A stretch of 26,121 nt of DNA from Blattamonas nauphoetae (taxonomy: Eukaryota; Preaxostyla; Oxymonadida), in NCBI GenBank assembly GCA_033064195.1, contig JARBJD010000649.1, positions 1-26,121 of the forward strand. The letters run 5' to 3'. The position numbers and the translations under genes are program-made. Numbering within the stretch: position 1 is the first letter of the stretch; the number at the start of each line of letters is the position of its first letter. The notes beneath the pieces are model-generated. The model was not told the DNA's origin. It saw nothing but the letters and a program-made list of their open reading frames with translations, and did no database searches. Below, one piece after another: positions 9,476 to 18,753 of the stretch.

Positions 9476-10648
9476 TTGGACATAATTGTGTTTTTGATGA
9501 AGTTCAAGTCATTCGACCCCCTCCCATTCGCCTACCATCTGGTCTCGGTCGCCGGGACAAGAGATCTTTCTCTTCTTCACTCCATCATTCTCGTTCTCCA
9601 GAAGATCGAAGAGAGAACACGAACTACCGCAACACCTTTCTTGATCGCCACAGCCACTGCTCCTTTCAAAGCCAATCGTCAATCATCCATCACTCAACAA
9701 CCACTCTCGTCCATCGTCTCCTCCATCATTCTCTCTGCCAGCCTCGACTCTCGACAGACCATCTATCAACTTCTTCCGGGGCTGAATGAGAACCTGATTT
9801 CTGACATTGCACAGGCTCTCACTGAGCGTGTCTGTCTCGTTTTGGAGGAGATCAGAGCGAGTTCATCACAAACTCAGATGCCAGACAGTCTCTTTGGCAC
9901 CAGCCTCGATTGGAAGGACAAACACACAATACCACAACAGCTCTTCGTCGCTCTCCACAAAATGATCCTTCCAGACTCTGAAACATTACTTCTCACTTCC
10001 ACATTCCTTCCACTCGCTCCCTTCCTCACTCGAATTCTCCTGATTGTCGTGCCTTTGTCAACAGACAGATCAGAGGTGATTCACTTTTGGCATGACCAAC
10101 ACTCGCAACTTCTGAACATATTCCTCTCTCTCGTTCTGTCTCTCATCAACACAGGAACTCCATCCACTCTCTCCACCCCTCCTCTCTCCTCTCTTCTCTC
10201 CGTCCTCTCCATCGCTCTTGTTCGTCTGGACACCATCCCATCATCGCTGGATCTTCACAGCAGATTCTGCGACATCTTCAGAACGATGAATAATCTTTCG
10301 GACCCACAAATGAAGCAGGTTGTGCTTGCTCTGTGTTCAGAAGGGATGGAAGACAGAAGCGACGTCACTCTCAACTCGTTCTCGCTGACCTTTCTGAACA
10401 GATGGAAAGGAGCAAATGCACAATCCGATGTCGATCATGGATTCGATGACGATGTGTCGGATCTCAACGAACCCATCGATGATGATATCATGTTTGAGTC
10501 CGATTCTGATGTGTGGTCTCAACACGCCGGCTTATCAGATGACTTTTGTCCCTTTGATGATACTGTGGAACTTCAACTCATTGAACAACTCAATTCTCCT
10601 GAAATCGAGGAGGGAAGTGATCTCAAATGGTCAGCAAATTGTGGGTGA
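9476..10648 (+). CDS. Unidentified protein, C-terminal block 3
   Basis: The block is in the same frame as block 2, separated only by one TAG. The first codon is TTG and the first ATG lies near 9497 (MKFKSFDPLPF). The protein is helical and leucine-rich (SSIVSSIILSASLDSRQTIYQLL; LNIFLSLVLSLI). It ends in an acidic tail (DHGFDDDVSDLNEPIDDD; IEEGSDLKW) before TGA 10646-10648. The long open length and compositional shift to an acidic C-terminus support real coding. The family is unknown. Together blocks 1-3 would form a protein of roughly a thousand residues. Confidence 0.55.
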   Translation: MDIIVFLMKFKSFDPLPFAYHLVSVAGTRDLSLLHSIILVLQKIEERTRTTATPFLIATATAPFKANRQSSITQQPLSSIVSSIILSASLDSRQTIYQLLPGLNENLISDIAQALTERVCLVLEEIRASSSQTQMPDSLFGTSLDWKDKHTIPQQLFVALHKMILPDSETLLLTSTFLPLAPFLTRILLIVVPLSTDRSEVIHFWHDQHSQLLNIFLSLVLSLINTGTPSTLSTPPLSSLLSVLSIALVRLDTIPSSLDLHSRFCDIFRTMNNLSDPQMKQVVLALCSEGMEDRSDVTLNSFSLTFLNRWKGANAQSDVDHGFDDDVSDLNEPIDDDIMFESDSDVWSQHAGLSDDFCPFDDTVELQLIEQLNSPEIEEGSDLKWSANCG

Positions 10649-10832
10649 GAATACCCTGTTTTAGGCGAAAAGGGAGAACAGACTGTACACACAAACTTGC
10701 TTTTTTCCATCTTGTTTGTAGCGTGAACCACAAGGTGACTCCAGTCTTTCGATTCGTTTAGTTCACAAACTTCCTCTTCGTTCATGAATCATCTAAATCT
10801 TGGGTGGATGCGTTTTTTCTGTTCTCCTCAAA

Positions 10833-10839
10833 CCCATAA
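10833..10839 (+). promoter_or_regulatory. CCCATAA box, gene A
   Basis: ACCCATAA lies with its first C exactly 35 nt before the ATG of gene A. The same box at the same distance precedes genes B and C, and a CCCATT version precedes D. It is a candidate core promoter or initiator element. Confidence 0.6.
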
Positions 10840-10867
10840 TAAAGGTAATTAGCTAGAATCAGTCAGA

Positions 10868-11940
10868 ATGAGCACGACAAACAAAGAACCAGACCTCTTA
10901 TCGAGCGCAGCACGCACTGATTTGTCCCCCTCTCCATTGCAATTGTCAATGGATGTCTCTCCTTTCCTGAATTGGCAATATTATCGAAATCAGTCTATTC
11001 AGGAAAAATCTGTTATCTTTCAGTCTCTTGTTGCGACTGTGAAGTTACAGCCTACACTTGATGACTCTCTGGAGACGAAAGCAGTGAGATTTCTTGAATC
11101 ATTGAATCCAAGGAAATCGAAATCAGCTGGTGCTTTTCTCCGCAGCCTTGGACAAACCACTGATGAATCTTTGACCGTGTTCATCCAGTCCATTGTGACA
11201 CTCATTTCTTCTGCCAATCAGGCCATCACCGCCGCAGCAATGAAGATGCTGAATGCTCTGATCACGCCACATCCAAAAGAAGTCGCTCAACCTCTTATCA
11301 AAGCCAATCTAATCCCTCAACTCATCATCACTCTCAATCCACAGTCTCTTTCATTCACAGAAGCAGTCGATATCCACATCAACCTCATGAAAATCATCAG
11401 CAACTGTGTCTTGCTCGCAACTCTGAATGGTCTTGCAAGACTCTGCATTAAAGACGGAAATGAACAACAAGCTCTTCACGAAACGATGCTGAAGCAAGTT
11501 CTGATACCATCGGAGAACTATATATGCCATTTATGCGTGAACTGTTTTCGATCGTTGGTGATGCACAGATGTCGTGTTTTCTGGAACTTCTGGCCGAACT
11601 CCTCCGAATATGTCCATATTTTCAACCGACAATGGATTTTGTTCTTCATATGCCAGTAGTTCTCACGATTCCAAGTTGTCTCACATTCTTTGAAGTTGAT
11701 AAGTCGATCTGGAATTTTCTGATTGACATGAACAATGCCCAGCGGGAATGGAACACAACACAAGGAGAAGTGCGACAGATGTGGAAGACAGTTCAGCGGA
11801 TGTTGAGAATGGAGGGCATCGAAGATGTGATCGAGGAAAAGCTGCGAAATAACAAAAGCGAATACTTTGGCAACTTTACTGTTGCATTCTCGATTGGATG
11901 GAACAACCAGCAGGGCATGAACCTTCCGCAGCGTGAATAG
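10868..11940 (+). pseudogene. Armadillo-like family member A, frameshifted
   Basis: The ATG at 10868 is fixed by the family promoter box 35 nt upstream. The first part reads DVSPFLNWQY, FQSLVATVKLQPTLDDSLE, ITAAAMKMLNALI and LIPQLIITLNPQSLSF up to HLCVN. From there the coding signal moves to the next frame (FSIVGDAQMSCFLELLAEL, MDFVLHMPVVLTIPSCLTFF, MWKTVQRMLRMEGIEDVIEE, GMNLPQRE) and ends at 11940. Comparison with B and C places a 1-nt deletion in the arginine codon after HLCVN, near 11543. With that base the length would be 357 residues, like C. The predicted fold is alpha-helical repeat, and the function is unknown. It is either a young pseudogene or a sequencing error. Confidence 0.8.
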
Positions 11941-11959
11941 TAACATATCTGAGCCCTCG

Positions 11960-12102
11960 ACCGTTTCGACATGTTTCTGACTTCTTTTGGACAAAAAAAC
12001 ACTATTTGCGTGAGATCTTTGTTGATCTGGCATCACCTCATTGTTTCATTTGCCCGAACCATTTGGATTTTCTCTCCCCTATCTCGCTCGATGGTCGCCA
12101 CT
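11960..12102 (+). other. Conserved 3' flank block after gene A
   Basis: This block begins about 20 nt after the stop codon. It shares TTTCTGACTTCTTTTGGACAA, CTGGCATCACCTCA and CGATGGTCGCCAC with the blocks after genes B and C. It also shares its first part with the block after fragment E. It may be a 3' untranslated region, or simply the extent of the ancestral duplication. Confidence 0.6.
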
Positions 12103-12339
12103 CTCTCGTTCCATCCATCTCCATCTGCTCCCAAATGAAGCCGTCTCACTCCACAATCGCTCACGATTTGTGAAGATATCTTTGTCTCCTTACTGTTCGT
12201 CGAAATGGGACTCTCTTGATGATTCATCACAATCGCGAGATGGCTTTTCCGACACACCAACCAATCGCTCCTCCCTCTCCACCCGAAGAGAGGGAGGGAG
12301 AGACGCTGAAGAAGAAAGCGTCGTTCTTCAGCTGGACAA

Positions 12340-12450
12340 GATCTCTGTGTGTGTTGGATGGCTGCCATCACTTCCAACAACTTTCCTCGTGAAGAACTTT
12401 GAAACGACAACTGCTGGAAGTGCCATGGAAGGCCAAGGAATGACTGGCTG
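12340..12450 (-). repeat. Diverged copy of the segment at 17090-17185
   Basis: Positions 12365-12424 and 17111-17173 align along their length (for example CACTTCCAAC followed by ACTTTC and CGTGAAG on the plus strand). On the minus strand both read as related peptides (LPAVVVSKFFTRKVVGS and LPVVVVISKSFTTKVVGS), suggesting two decayed copies of one minus-strand gene. The product is unknown. Confidence 0.45.
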
Positions 12451-12685
12451 ATCCAATCCATTGGACATCACACTCGCCTTCATCGTTGGAAGAGAACACG
12501 TGTCCTGCTACCATTCTGTGCACTGCGCATTTGATCAATCCTTCTTTCATTTTTCTTCACTTTCTCCAGACTGATCCGATCACGAGCCCTTCTTTCTTCA
12601 AAACTCACTCTCCACACTGACCTTCAATCTGTGTCAGACATGGTGCTGCTTGAAGTTTTGAGTCTGATCGAACCAGCTCTCGTCC

Positions 12686-14340
12686 AGATCAGGCTTCCGC
12701 GTTCGTCTCATCGGACTCGCCGAAACTCGACGGGGGGCTGGTCTGCGTTCCTTTGTGAGTGTGGATTGGGAGGGTTGGCAGAACCAGACAAGCCTGTTGG
12801 CCAACTGATATCCACCCAACTCCACATTGTCTTCCTCTCCAAACACATAACCCCCAATCAACACAAGATTCAGCCACAACACACTCCGCTCCATTCGATG
12901 TTTGCCCCGTTTCATGCAAAGAATCGATGAACACGTTCTTGAACCTGAAGTGTGTGAACAGAAATGGAACAGGTCCATCTCTTCCACGTAAGCCACGTGG
13001 TCCAAGTCAAACACTCGAACTGTCAAAGCAAGACGGGTGCAGTTTGAGCAAGAAGCGCTCAATCGACACACTCTTCTCCAGTGATCCTGCAACCAGAAAC
13101 AGATCGCATCAAAATGTTACGATGTTGTGTGCAAAGGTCAGCGTGCCCAGAAGATAGTTGTTCGACGTGTCGGGAAAGAACGACAGTCCAATATCTCCAA
13201 ACCTCCCTTCACTAGCACTGCTGCTCACAAACGAACTGAACTGGATCGCAAGAGATGCGGATCCTGACACCGACAACGACAAATCAACTGACGACGAGTC
13301 GGAGAGTCTGAGGAATGCGGCTGAGCCAGCTGTCGATTGCGTGCCGGACATCTGCATGTGAACCAATCGTCGATTGTGGATGACAACGGGTCACTCCTGT
13401 TTCTGTCGGTCGATCACGGACATTTTGTGCATCCCCTCTCCTCCAACTCGTCTGTTTTACTCCCTCCACATTCTGGATCTCCCTTCCCCCTCTTCTCCCC
13501 TCACCACACTCGATGTGGCACATTCTGGCCGTTGTTCGTTCGAAGTACACGCAATACTCGACTCAACTGTCTTCCTCCTTCACTTTCGATGCCTCGTCGT
13601 CGAGTTCTTCATGTTTTCCTCCTCTTTTCTTCCTCACCCAAAATTAGACTCCAAAATGGCCAGACTGTGGAAGAAAAACGAGAAAAGGGGACAGAAGCGA
13701 GAAAAAGGAGCGGAAGGAACGAAGAGGAGGAGGAGGAGAAAGGACACAGCTCTGGTGAGAACGCACAGGACGTCGAAGACGAATTGAAATGGCGGGATGC
13801 TGGACAAGCAGGACGAATGCTCCGCGCTTGAATGTTGTGGAGAGAAGGACGAAGTGTGTGAAGAAAGAAGAGAGTGAAGGAGAAGGGGCGAAGAGTCTGA
13901 AGTGCACAGCTCCACTCCCACACATCTCTCCGCCTGTTTCGGTCACGGCAGACGAAGCTCGGTGGAACTCTTCATCGCTCTCACCGCCGACACCGCAACT
14001 GATGACACACTCTCCCCTCACTCTTCGCCAACCTGCCCCACCCATACTCGAGAGAAGGACGAGACAGATGTTGGATGACCTGAGAGGAAGCAGCACAGGC
14101 GAGGATGGTGCCGTTCACATCGACAGACGAACAGAACATCGACACAGTCGATATTGCCGCATCACACATCTTCTCCGCAGTGGACGCGATTCTGTTCAGA
14201 CACTCATCACATCGTCGCCTTCGCTCACTCCAAGTGTCGGTGCTGCTTGGTGACTGCAGAGACAGCTGGCGAAACTGGAGTCCAAGTCGAGTGAACAGCA
14301 AAAACAGAAGCAGACGAGGCAGAAACAGACGATGAGAGGG
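12686..14340 (-). pseudogene. Weak minus-strand coding signals, gene not identified
   Basis: This 1.6 kb between family members A and B has no convincing plus-strand gene. The minus strand reads protein-like segments: DECLNRIASTAEKMCDAAIS (about 14190), FGDIGLSFFPDTSNNYLLGT (about 13190) and SIERFLLKLHPSCFDSSSV (about 13050). The last two share a frame, separated by two stops. The GA/CT-biased stretch 13440-13900 is open in many frames by composition and should not be trusted. It could be a decayed gene or one with short introns. The family is unknown. Confidence 0.3.
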
Positions 14341-14737
14341 CAGTCGAGAGTGAAGGAGAGGGGAGGTGTTGGTGAGTGAGTGTTGAGGGGAGTGATGGTG
14401 AAGATCAAGTGTGTGGTGTTGTCGGTGAAGTGGTGGGAGGCTGAGGAGTGTGGAGGGTTGGAGTGGAGGAAAGGATTGTGGGATGCGGTTGAGAGTGAAT
14501 CGGAAAAAGAAGAGGAGAACGGCAGATGATCACGCGATGAACAGCAAAAGCGAGGAGAAGAGAAGAAGATGAAGAGGGAGTGTTGTCCGACGAGATGGAG
14601 AGCCTTCGATGGAAATGTGAAGCTATTAAAGATCGACAGAAATGAGAAATTCTCTCAGCCTTTGTAATCTGTTTTTGTTCTTCGTTTCGGATGTCTGTTT
14701 CATCTCAATCTCTTTTTTCACACATTATTGTTTCTGA
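14341..14737. other. GA-rich spacer upstream of gene B
   Basis: This purine-rich stretch (GAG and GTG repeats) changes to T-rich sequence just before the promoter box of gene B. I see no gene in it. Confidence 0.4.
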
Positions 14738-14744
14738 CCCATAA
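14738..14744 (+). promoter_or_regulatory. CCCATAA box, gene B
   Basis: ACCCATAACGA lies with its first C exactly 35 nt before the ATG at 14773, as for genes A, C and D. T-rich sequence precedes it. Confidence 0.6.
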
Positions 14745-14772
14745 CGAGTGATTCAACTCCCAGTCAATCAGG

Positions 14773-15843
14773 ATGACCGAGATTGGCATGGAAATAGCCC
14801 CATCCTCACGTGCATCACGCTCTGATTTGTTCTCTTCATTACCATTTTCAATGGATTGCTCACCGTTCCTGAATTGGCAGTACAATCCAAATGAATCTGA
14901 CGATGAACAGACAATTGTATTTCGGTCTCTCGTTGCCACTGTGAAGTTACAGCCTGCACTCGACGACTCTCTAGAAGCTAAAGCCGTGCAATTTATGGAA
15001 TATGCTCTTGCAGAGAGTCTATCTTCCACAGATCCTTTTCTCGTCAGACTTGCGTCGTTCTCTGATGATTCATCGACCCACTTCGTAGAGTCAATTTTCA
15101 TGCTCCTTTCCTCACCCAGTCGGCTGATCACCGCAGCAGCATTGAAGATGCTCAATCGTCTAATCGCGTTGTGTTCAGTTAAAAGCCGACTTGCCCTCGT
15201 CCAAGCTGATCTGATCCCTCAACTGATCATCACACTTAATCCACAGTCTCTTCCATTTGTCGAAACAGAAGATATCCGCGTCCATCTCTCAATCATCCTC
15301 CGCATTTCTCTCCGGCTCACAACTCTTCTTGGACTCAAAGATCTCGAAATTGAAAGAGTCGATGAACAACAAGCTGTTCACGAGACGATTTTTCAGCAAG
15401 TTGTTGTCCCTTCGGCGAAGTTTATTTGGCATTTGTGCGTGAATCGATTTTCGATCATCGATTTTGGACTATCCACACGTCTTCTGAATCTTCTCACCAA
15501 CATCCTCCGAATATGTCCATATTATCAACCAACAATGGATTTCGTTCTTCGTATGCCTGTCGTTCTCCCGATCACAAGCTGTCTCACATTCTTCGAAAAA
15601 GATCGCTCAATCCGGGATATTGTGTACTCAATGAACGATACCCAGCGGGAATGGAACGAAACAAGGGGAAAAGTGCGACAAATGTGGAAGACAGTGCATC
15701 TAATGTTGAGAATGGAGGGCATCGAAGATGTGATTGAGGAAAAGCTGCGAAACGACAAGAGCAGATTCGATGGAGGCAAGATTGTTGCCAAATTGATCAG
15801 TCTTAACAACAAACATGGCATGAACCTTCCACAACTTCGGTAG
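14773..15843 (+). CDS. Armadillo-like family member B, intact
   Basis: This single open frame of 356 residues starts at an ATG supported by the fixed promoter box spacing. Family blocks run through the whole length: SPFLNW (30-35), FRSLVATVKLQPALDDSLEAKAV (50-72), ITAAALKMLNRLIALCS (119-135), DLIPQLIITLNPQSLPF (146-162), WHLCVNRFSIID (219-230), PYYQPTMDFVLRMPVVL (249-265), QREWNETRGKVRQMWKTV (291-308) and MLRMEGIEDVIEEKLRND (311-328). The pattern of paired amphipathic helices fits an armadillo-type fold, usually a protein-binding scaffold. No signal peptide or membrane helix is seen, so it is probably cytosolic. The partner and the process are unknown. It is single-exon and flanked by the conserved 3' block. 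Confidence 0.88.
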   Translation: MTEIGMEIAPSSRASRSDLFSSLPFSMDCSPFLNWQYNPNESDDEQTIVFRSLVATVKLQPALDDSLEAKAVQFMEYALAESLSSTDPFLVRLASFSDDSSTHFVESIFMLLSSPSRLITAAALKMLNRLIALCSVKSRLALVQADLIPQLIITLNPQSLPFVETEDIRVHLSIILRISLRLTTLLGLKDLEIERVDEQQAVHETIFQQVVVPSAKFIWHLCVNRFSIIDFGLSTRLLNLLTNILRICPYYQPTMDFVLRMPVVLPITSCLTFFEKDRSIRDIVYSMNDTQREWNETRGKVRQMWKTVHLMLRMEGIEDVIEEKLRNDKSRFDGGKIVAKLISLNNKHGMNLPQLR

Positions 15844-15864
15844 AATCGGGCAAAAACTAGCTGA

Positions 15865-16000
15865 CCTTTCGAACTGTTTGTGACTTCTTTTGGGCAACAA
15901 ACACTGTTTGTGTGTGGTCTTTGTCGACTCTGGCATCACCTCATGGCTTGTCAGAACAAATCCCATATTTTCCCAGTCTCCCTCGATGGTCGCCACACTC
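15865..16000 (+). other. Conserved 3' flank block after gene B
   Basis: It shares GTGACTTCTTTTGGGCAACA, CTGGCATCACCTCATGG and CGATGGTCGCCACAC with the block after gene A, and looser similarity with those after C and E. It starts about 20 nt after the stop codon. Confidence 0.6.
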
Positions 16001-16169
16001 TCCATCTCATTCGCCTCCACTCTCGCACTGCTCCTTCGTGGAGGACAATGCGTTGATATATTGATGGATCATTGGTGATGATTGGTGGGAGATTGTGTTT
16101 GCGTGATGATTCCCTCATTCTCATCCCAAACAAGCACTGTCTCCCGTTCTCCGTCTGTCCACTCCCCTC

Positions 16170-17185
16170 CTTTTAAGAGATGCCATCAAACCTGAAATAT
16201 CCAGCAACTCGGATTTTTGATGGGCTGTTGTGCCTTTTTCTTTGTTTTCCGCCCATCGCACTCGAACCAGTACCAATCGTTGTCAGCCTTCTGACCTGTC
16301 GGACGTGAAGCTGATTTGGTGGACTCAGCCACCCCAGTGTGACACGAGTCTTTTGAAAGTCGGTTTGTCCTTCTTTCTTTCGGAATCTTCCAGGTGAAAG
16401 GAGAAATCGCGACGATGGAAACAATCGCTGTCAAATGATCTGTCTGTCCTTCAACGCTCAATCGGAGTTGGTATTTGTTCTTCTTCCATGCATCTCGTTT
16501 CTCTGTTCTCTGTTTTTGTCAAGGAACATCGTTCAGAATCGACCGAATCACACCACAAGAATGATCAACTCCTTATCCTCAAGAAATGAATGAACACAAG
16601 AGCTAGTCACACCAAAGCATTAACGTACAATCCTACTGCTCTATTTGTTCTTCAAAAGTCCATTGACCAACTGCCAATGCCTATTCTACTCTTCCAACAT
16701 TCGTCCATCCAAATCATCTGTGATACACAATTCTGACAATCTGCATTATTGTGTGCACTCTATGGACTCTCCTCTATTCACAGTGATTCAAAAATGATCT
16801 GTTCAACTTGATGCAGGTGTGAATCGGGATGACAAGATTTGCCCAACCGAAGCTCGGATTCTCCAGGGATCTCACGTTGATCTGCTCGCCCACCAACACA
16901 ATGTCATCTTTCTTGATTGGTGCCCACAGCTTTTGTTTGCCGAAAGCGCTTGATTCTGCTCTCAGGACACTTAAAGACCAAACCAGCAATTCACTTCTCA
17001 TTCCTCCACATGTGAGATCCAGGGTCTTCAAACATCACATCGATGATGTCAAGCAGTTCTGTGCAGTCTTGGAACCACAGAAATCACAGCTATCGATTTC
17101 GACGGAAGGCCCACCACTTCCAACCACTTTCGTCGTGAAGGACTTCGAAATGACAACAACTACTGGCAGTGCAATTGAAGACTAG
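16170..17185 (-). pseudogene. Minus-strand coding-like stretch upstream of gene C
   Basis: One minus-strand frame is coding-like over about 1 kb but carries a few stops. From the right it reads LPVVVVISKSFTTKVVGSGG (about 17170), then LKTLDLTCGGMRSELLVWSL (about 17030) and KKDDIVLVGEQINVRSLENP (about 16905). After a stop-bearing gap (16550-16770) it reads KNKYQLRLSVEGQTDHLTAI (about 16480) and KADNDWYWFECDGRK (about 16280). It would be divergent from gene C, sharing its upstream region. The right end has a diverged copy at 12340-12450. The family is not recognised. It is either decayed or split by introns I cannot place. Confidence 0.35.
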
Positions 17186-17228
17186 CGTATCCACCACTTC
17201 ATCTTCTTTCTTCAACTTGACGTCTTAA

Positions 17229-17235
17229 CCCATAA
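17229..17235 (+). promoter_or_regulatory. CCCATAA box, gene C
   Basis: ACCCATAACGAATGATT lies with its first C exactly 35 nt before the ATG at 17264. It is nearly identical to the box of gene B over its first 14 bases. Confidence 0.6.
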
Positions 17236-17263
17236 CGAATGATTTCGTTGAGAATCAAGCGGA

Positions 17264-18337
17264 ATGATAGGTTTATACACGAAGCAATCCTCATCCACTG
17301 CTTCTCCTTACTCTGGTATCTCTTCACACTGCGTTTCATGTTCTACAGACTGTTCTCCTTTCATGAATTGGAACGAAGAAGAACATGAAACTGACTTTGA
17401 AGATGCAGTTGTACTTCAGTCTCTCGTTGCGACTGTAAAGTTGCAGCCTGCATTGGATGTCTCTCTGGAGGCGAAAGCAGTGAAGTTCCTCGTATCAATA
17501 GCTCCGGAAGAAGAAGAATCAGTCGATGAGTTTCTTAGCAGCTTTGCATCGCCCTCTGATGAATCGTTGACCAACTTCGTACAGTCCGTTGTTGTGCTCG
17601 TTTATTCAACCAGTCATTCCGTCATAACTGCAGCAATAAAGATGCTCAGAAATCTGATCATCTGGTGTTCCGCCCCATCTCGACTTGACCTCGTCAAAGC
17701 TGACTTGATCCCCCAACTCATGAACACCCTCAATCCACAATCTCTTTCTTTTGCAAAATCAGCCGATATCCACACTTGCCTCATTTCAACCATCTGCAGA
17801 TCTTTCTGGATCATAACTCCATATTTTCTCACAGAACTCGGAATTGAAGATGGTGATGAACAACAAGCTATTCACGAGATAGTTTTGCAGCAAATTCTCG
17901 TCCCTTCGGAGAAGTATATTCGCCATTTGTGCGTGAACCGATTTTCGATCATCGATGGTTCGCAATCCATGCGTTTTCTGGCCCTCCTCGCTTCCCTCCT
18001 CGAAATATCTACTTATTATCAACCAACGATGGATCTTGTTCTTCGTATGCCAGTCGTTCTCACGATCCAAAGTTGTCTGACATTCTTCGAACATCGTTAC
18101 TCAATCGAGATTTTTATGCAAATCCTGTTCAATGCCCAAGGAGAATGGAACAAAAGAAGGGGAGAAGAGCAACGTATGTGGAAGACAGAGGTTGGAATGT
18201 TGAGAATGGAGGGCTTCGAAGATGTGACCGAGCAAAGGCTGCTAAACGATCAAACAGACCATTCTGAGAGGTGCATTGGTTTGTACTCGATTGCATGGAA
18301 CAACTTTCTGGGCATGCACCTTCCAGAAGTGGAATAG
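17264..18337 (+). CDS. Armadillo-like family member C, intact
   Basis: An intact frame of 357 residues is collinear with gene B. It shows SPFMNW, LQSLVATVKLQPALDVSLEAKAV, VITAAIKMLRNLIIWCS, DLIPQLMNTLNPQSLSF, IRHLCVNRFSIIDGSQS, YYQPTMDLVLRMPVVLTI, MWKTEVGMLRMEGFEDVTEQ and a WNNFLGMHLPEVE end. The N-terminal 30 residues are Ser/Thr-rich and variable between members. An acidic EEEHETDFEDA stretch follows the SPFMNW block. As with B, an all-helical armadillo-type scaffold is likely, with no membrane or secretion signal. The start is supported by the promoter box. The conserved 3' block follows. The function is unknown. Confidence 0.88.
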   Translation: MIGLYTKQSSSTASPYSGISSHCVSCSTDCSPFMNWNEEEHETDFEDAVVLQSLVATVKLQPALDVSLEAKAVKFLVSIAPEEEESVDEFLSSFASPSDESLTNFVQSVVVLVYSTSHSVITAAIKMLRNLIIWCSAPSRLDLVKADLIPQLMNTLNPQSLSFAKSADIHTCLISTICRSFWIITPYFLTELGIEDGDEQQAIHEIVLQQILVPSEKYIRHLCVNRFSIIDGSQSMRFLALLASLLEISTYYQPTMDLVLRMPVVLTIQSCLTFFEHRYSIEIFMQILFNAQGEWNKRRGEEQRMWKTEVGMLRMEGFEDVTEQRLLNDQTDHSERCIGLYSIAWNNFLGMHLPEVE

Positions 18338-18354
18338 AGACAGACATGAACCAG

Positions 18355-18495
18355 CGATTCATTCAAACTGTTTCTGACTTCATTTGTACCACAAACACGT
18401 TTTGTGTGATCTTTCTCGGCGCTGGCCTCACTACATGCTTTGCCAGAACGATTGGGATTCTCCCTCGCCAGTCTCACGCGATGGTCGCCACATCT
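18355..18495 (+). other. Conserved 3' flank block after gene C
   Basis: It contains AACTGTTTCTGACTTCATTTG, ACAAACACGTTTTGTGTGATC and CGATGGTCGCCACAT, collinear with the blocks after A and B but more diverged in the middle. Confidence 0.55.
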
Positions 18496-18753
18496 CATCC
18501 AATCACCTCACATCTCAATATGTCCCATCATTGGAAGTAAACGCAACATCTCGTTTCATTCTGTCCAGTGCATGTGCAATCAAATTGTTATCACTTGGAC
18601 GTCTGGTCCAATTCATTCTTGTTCTCTTTCATCTCTTCATCTTGATTATCGATTGTGGATGTGTTTAGGGAAATAAACATGTGAATCACGTTGAAAAGGC
18701 CCTTTATGGTGGCAGATATTCAATCATCGAAAGATAAACCAGGGTGAGTTGGA

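Noticed and set aside
13440-14250. Several overlapping frames on both strands between genes A and B
   Set aside because: The GA/CT-biased composition leaves most frames open. Only weak minus-strand signals were kept, at low confidence.
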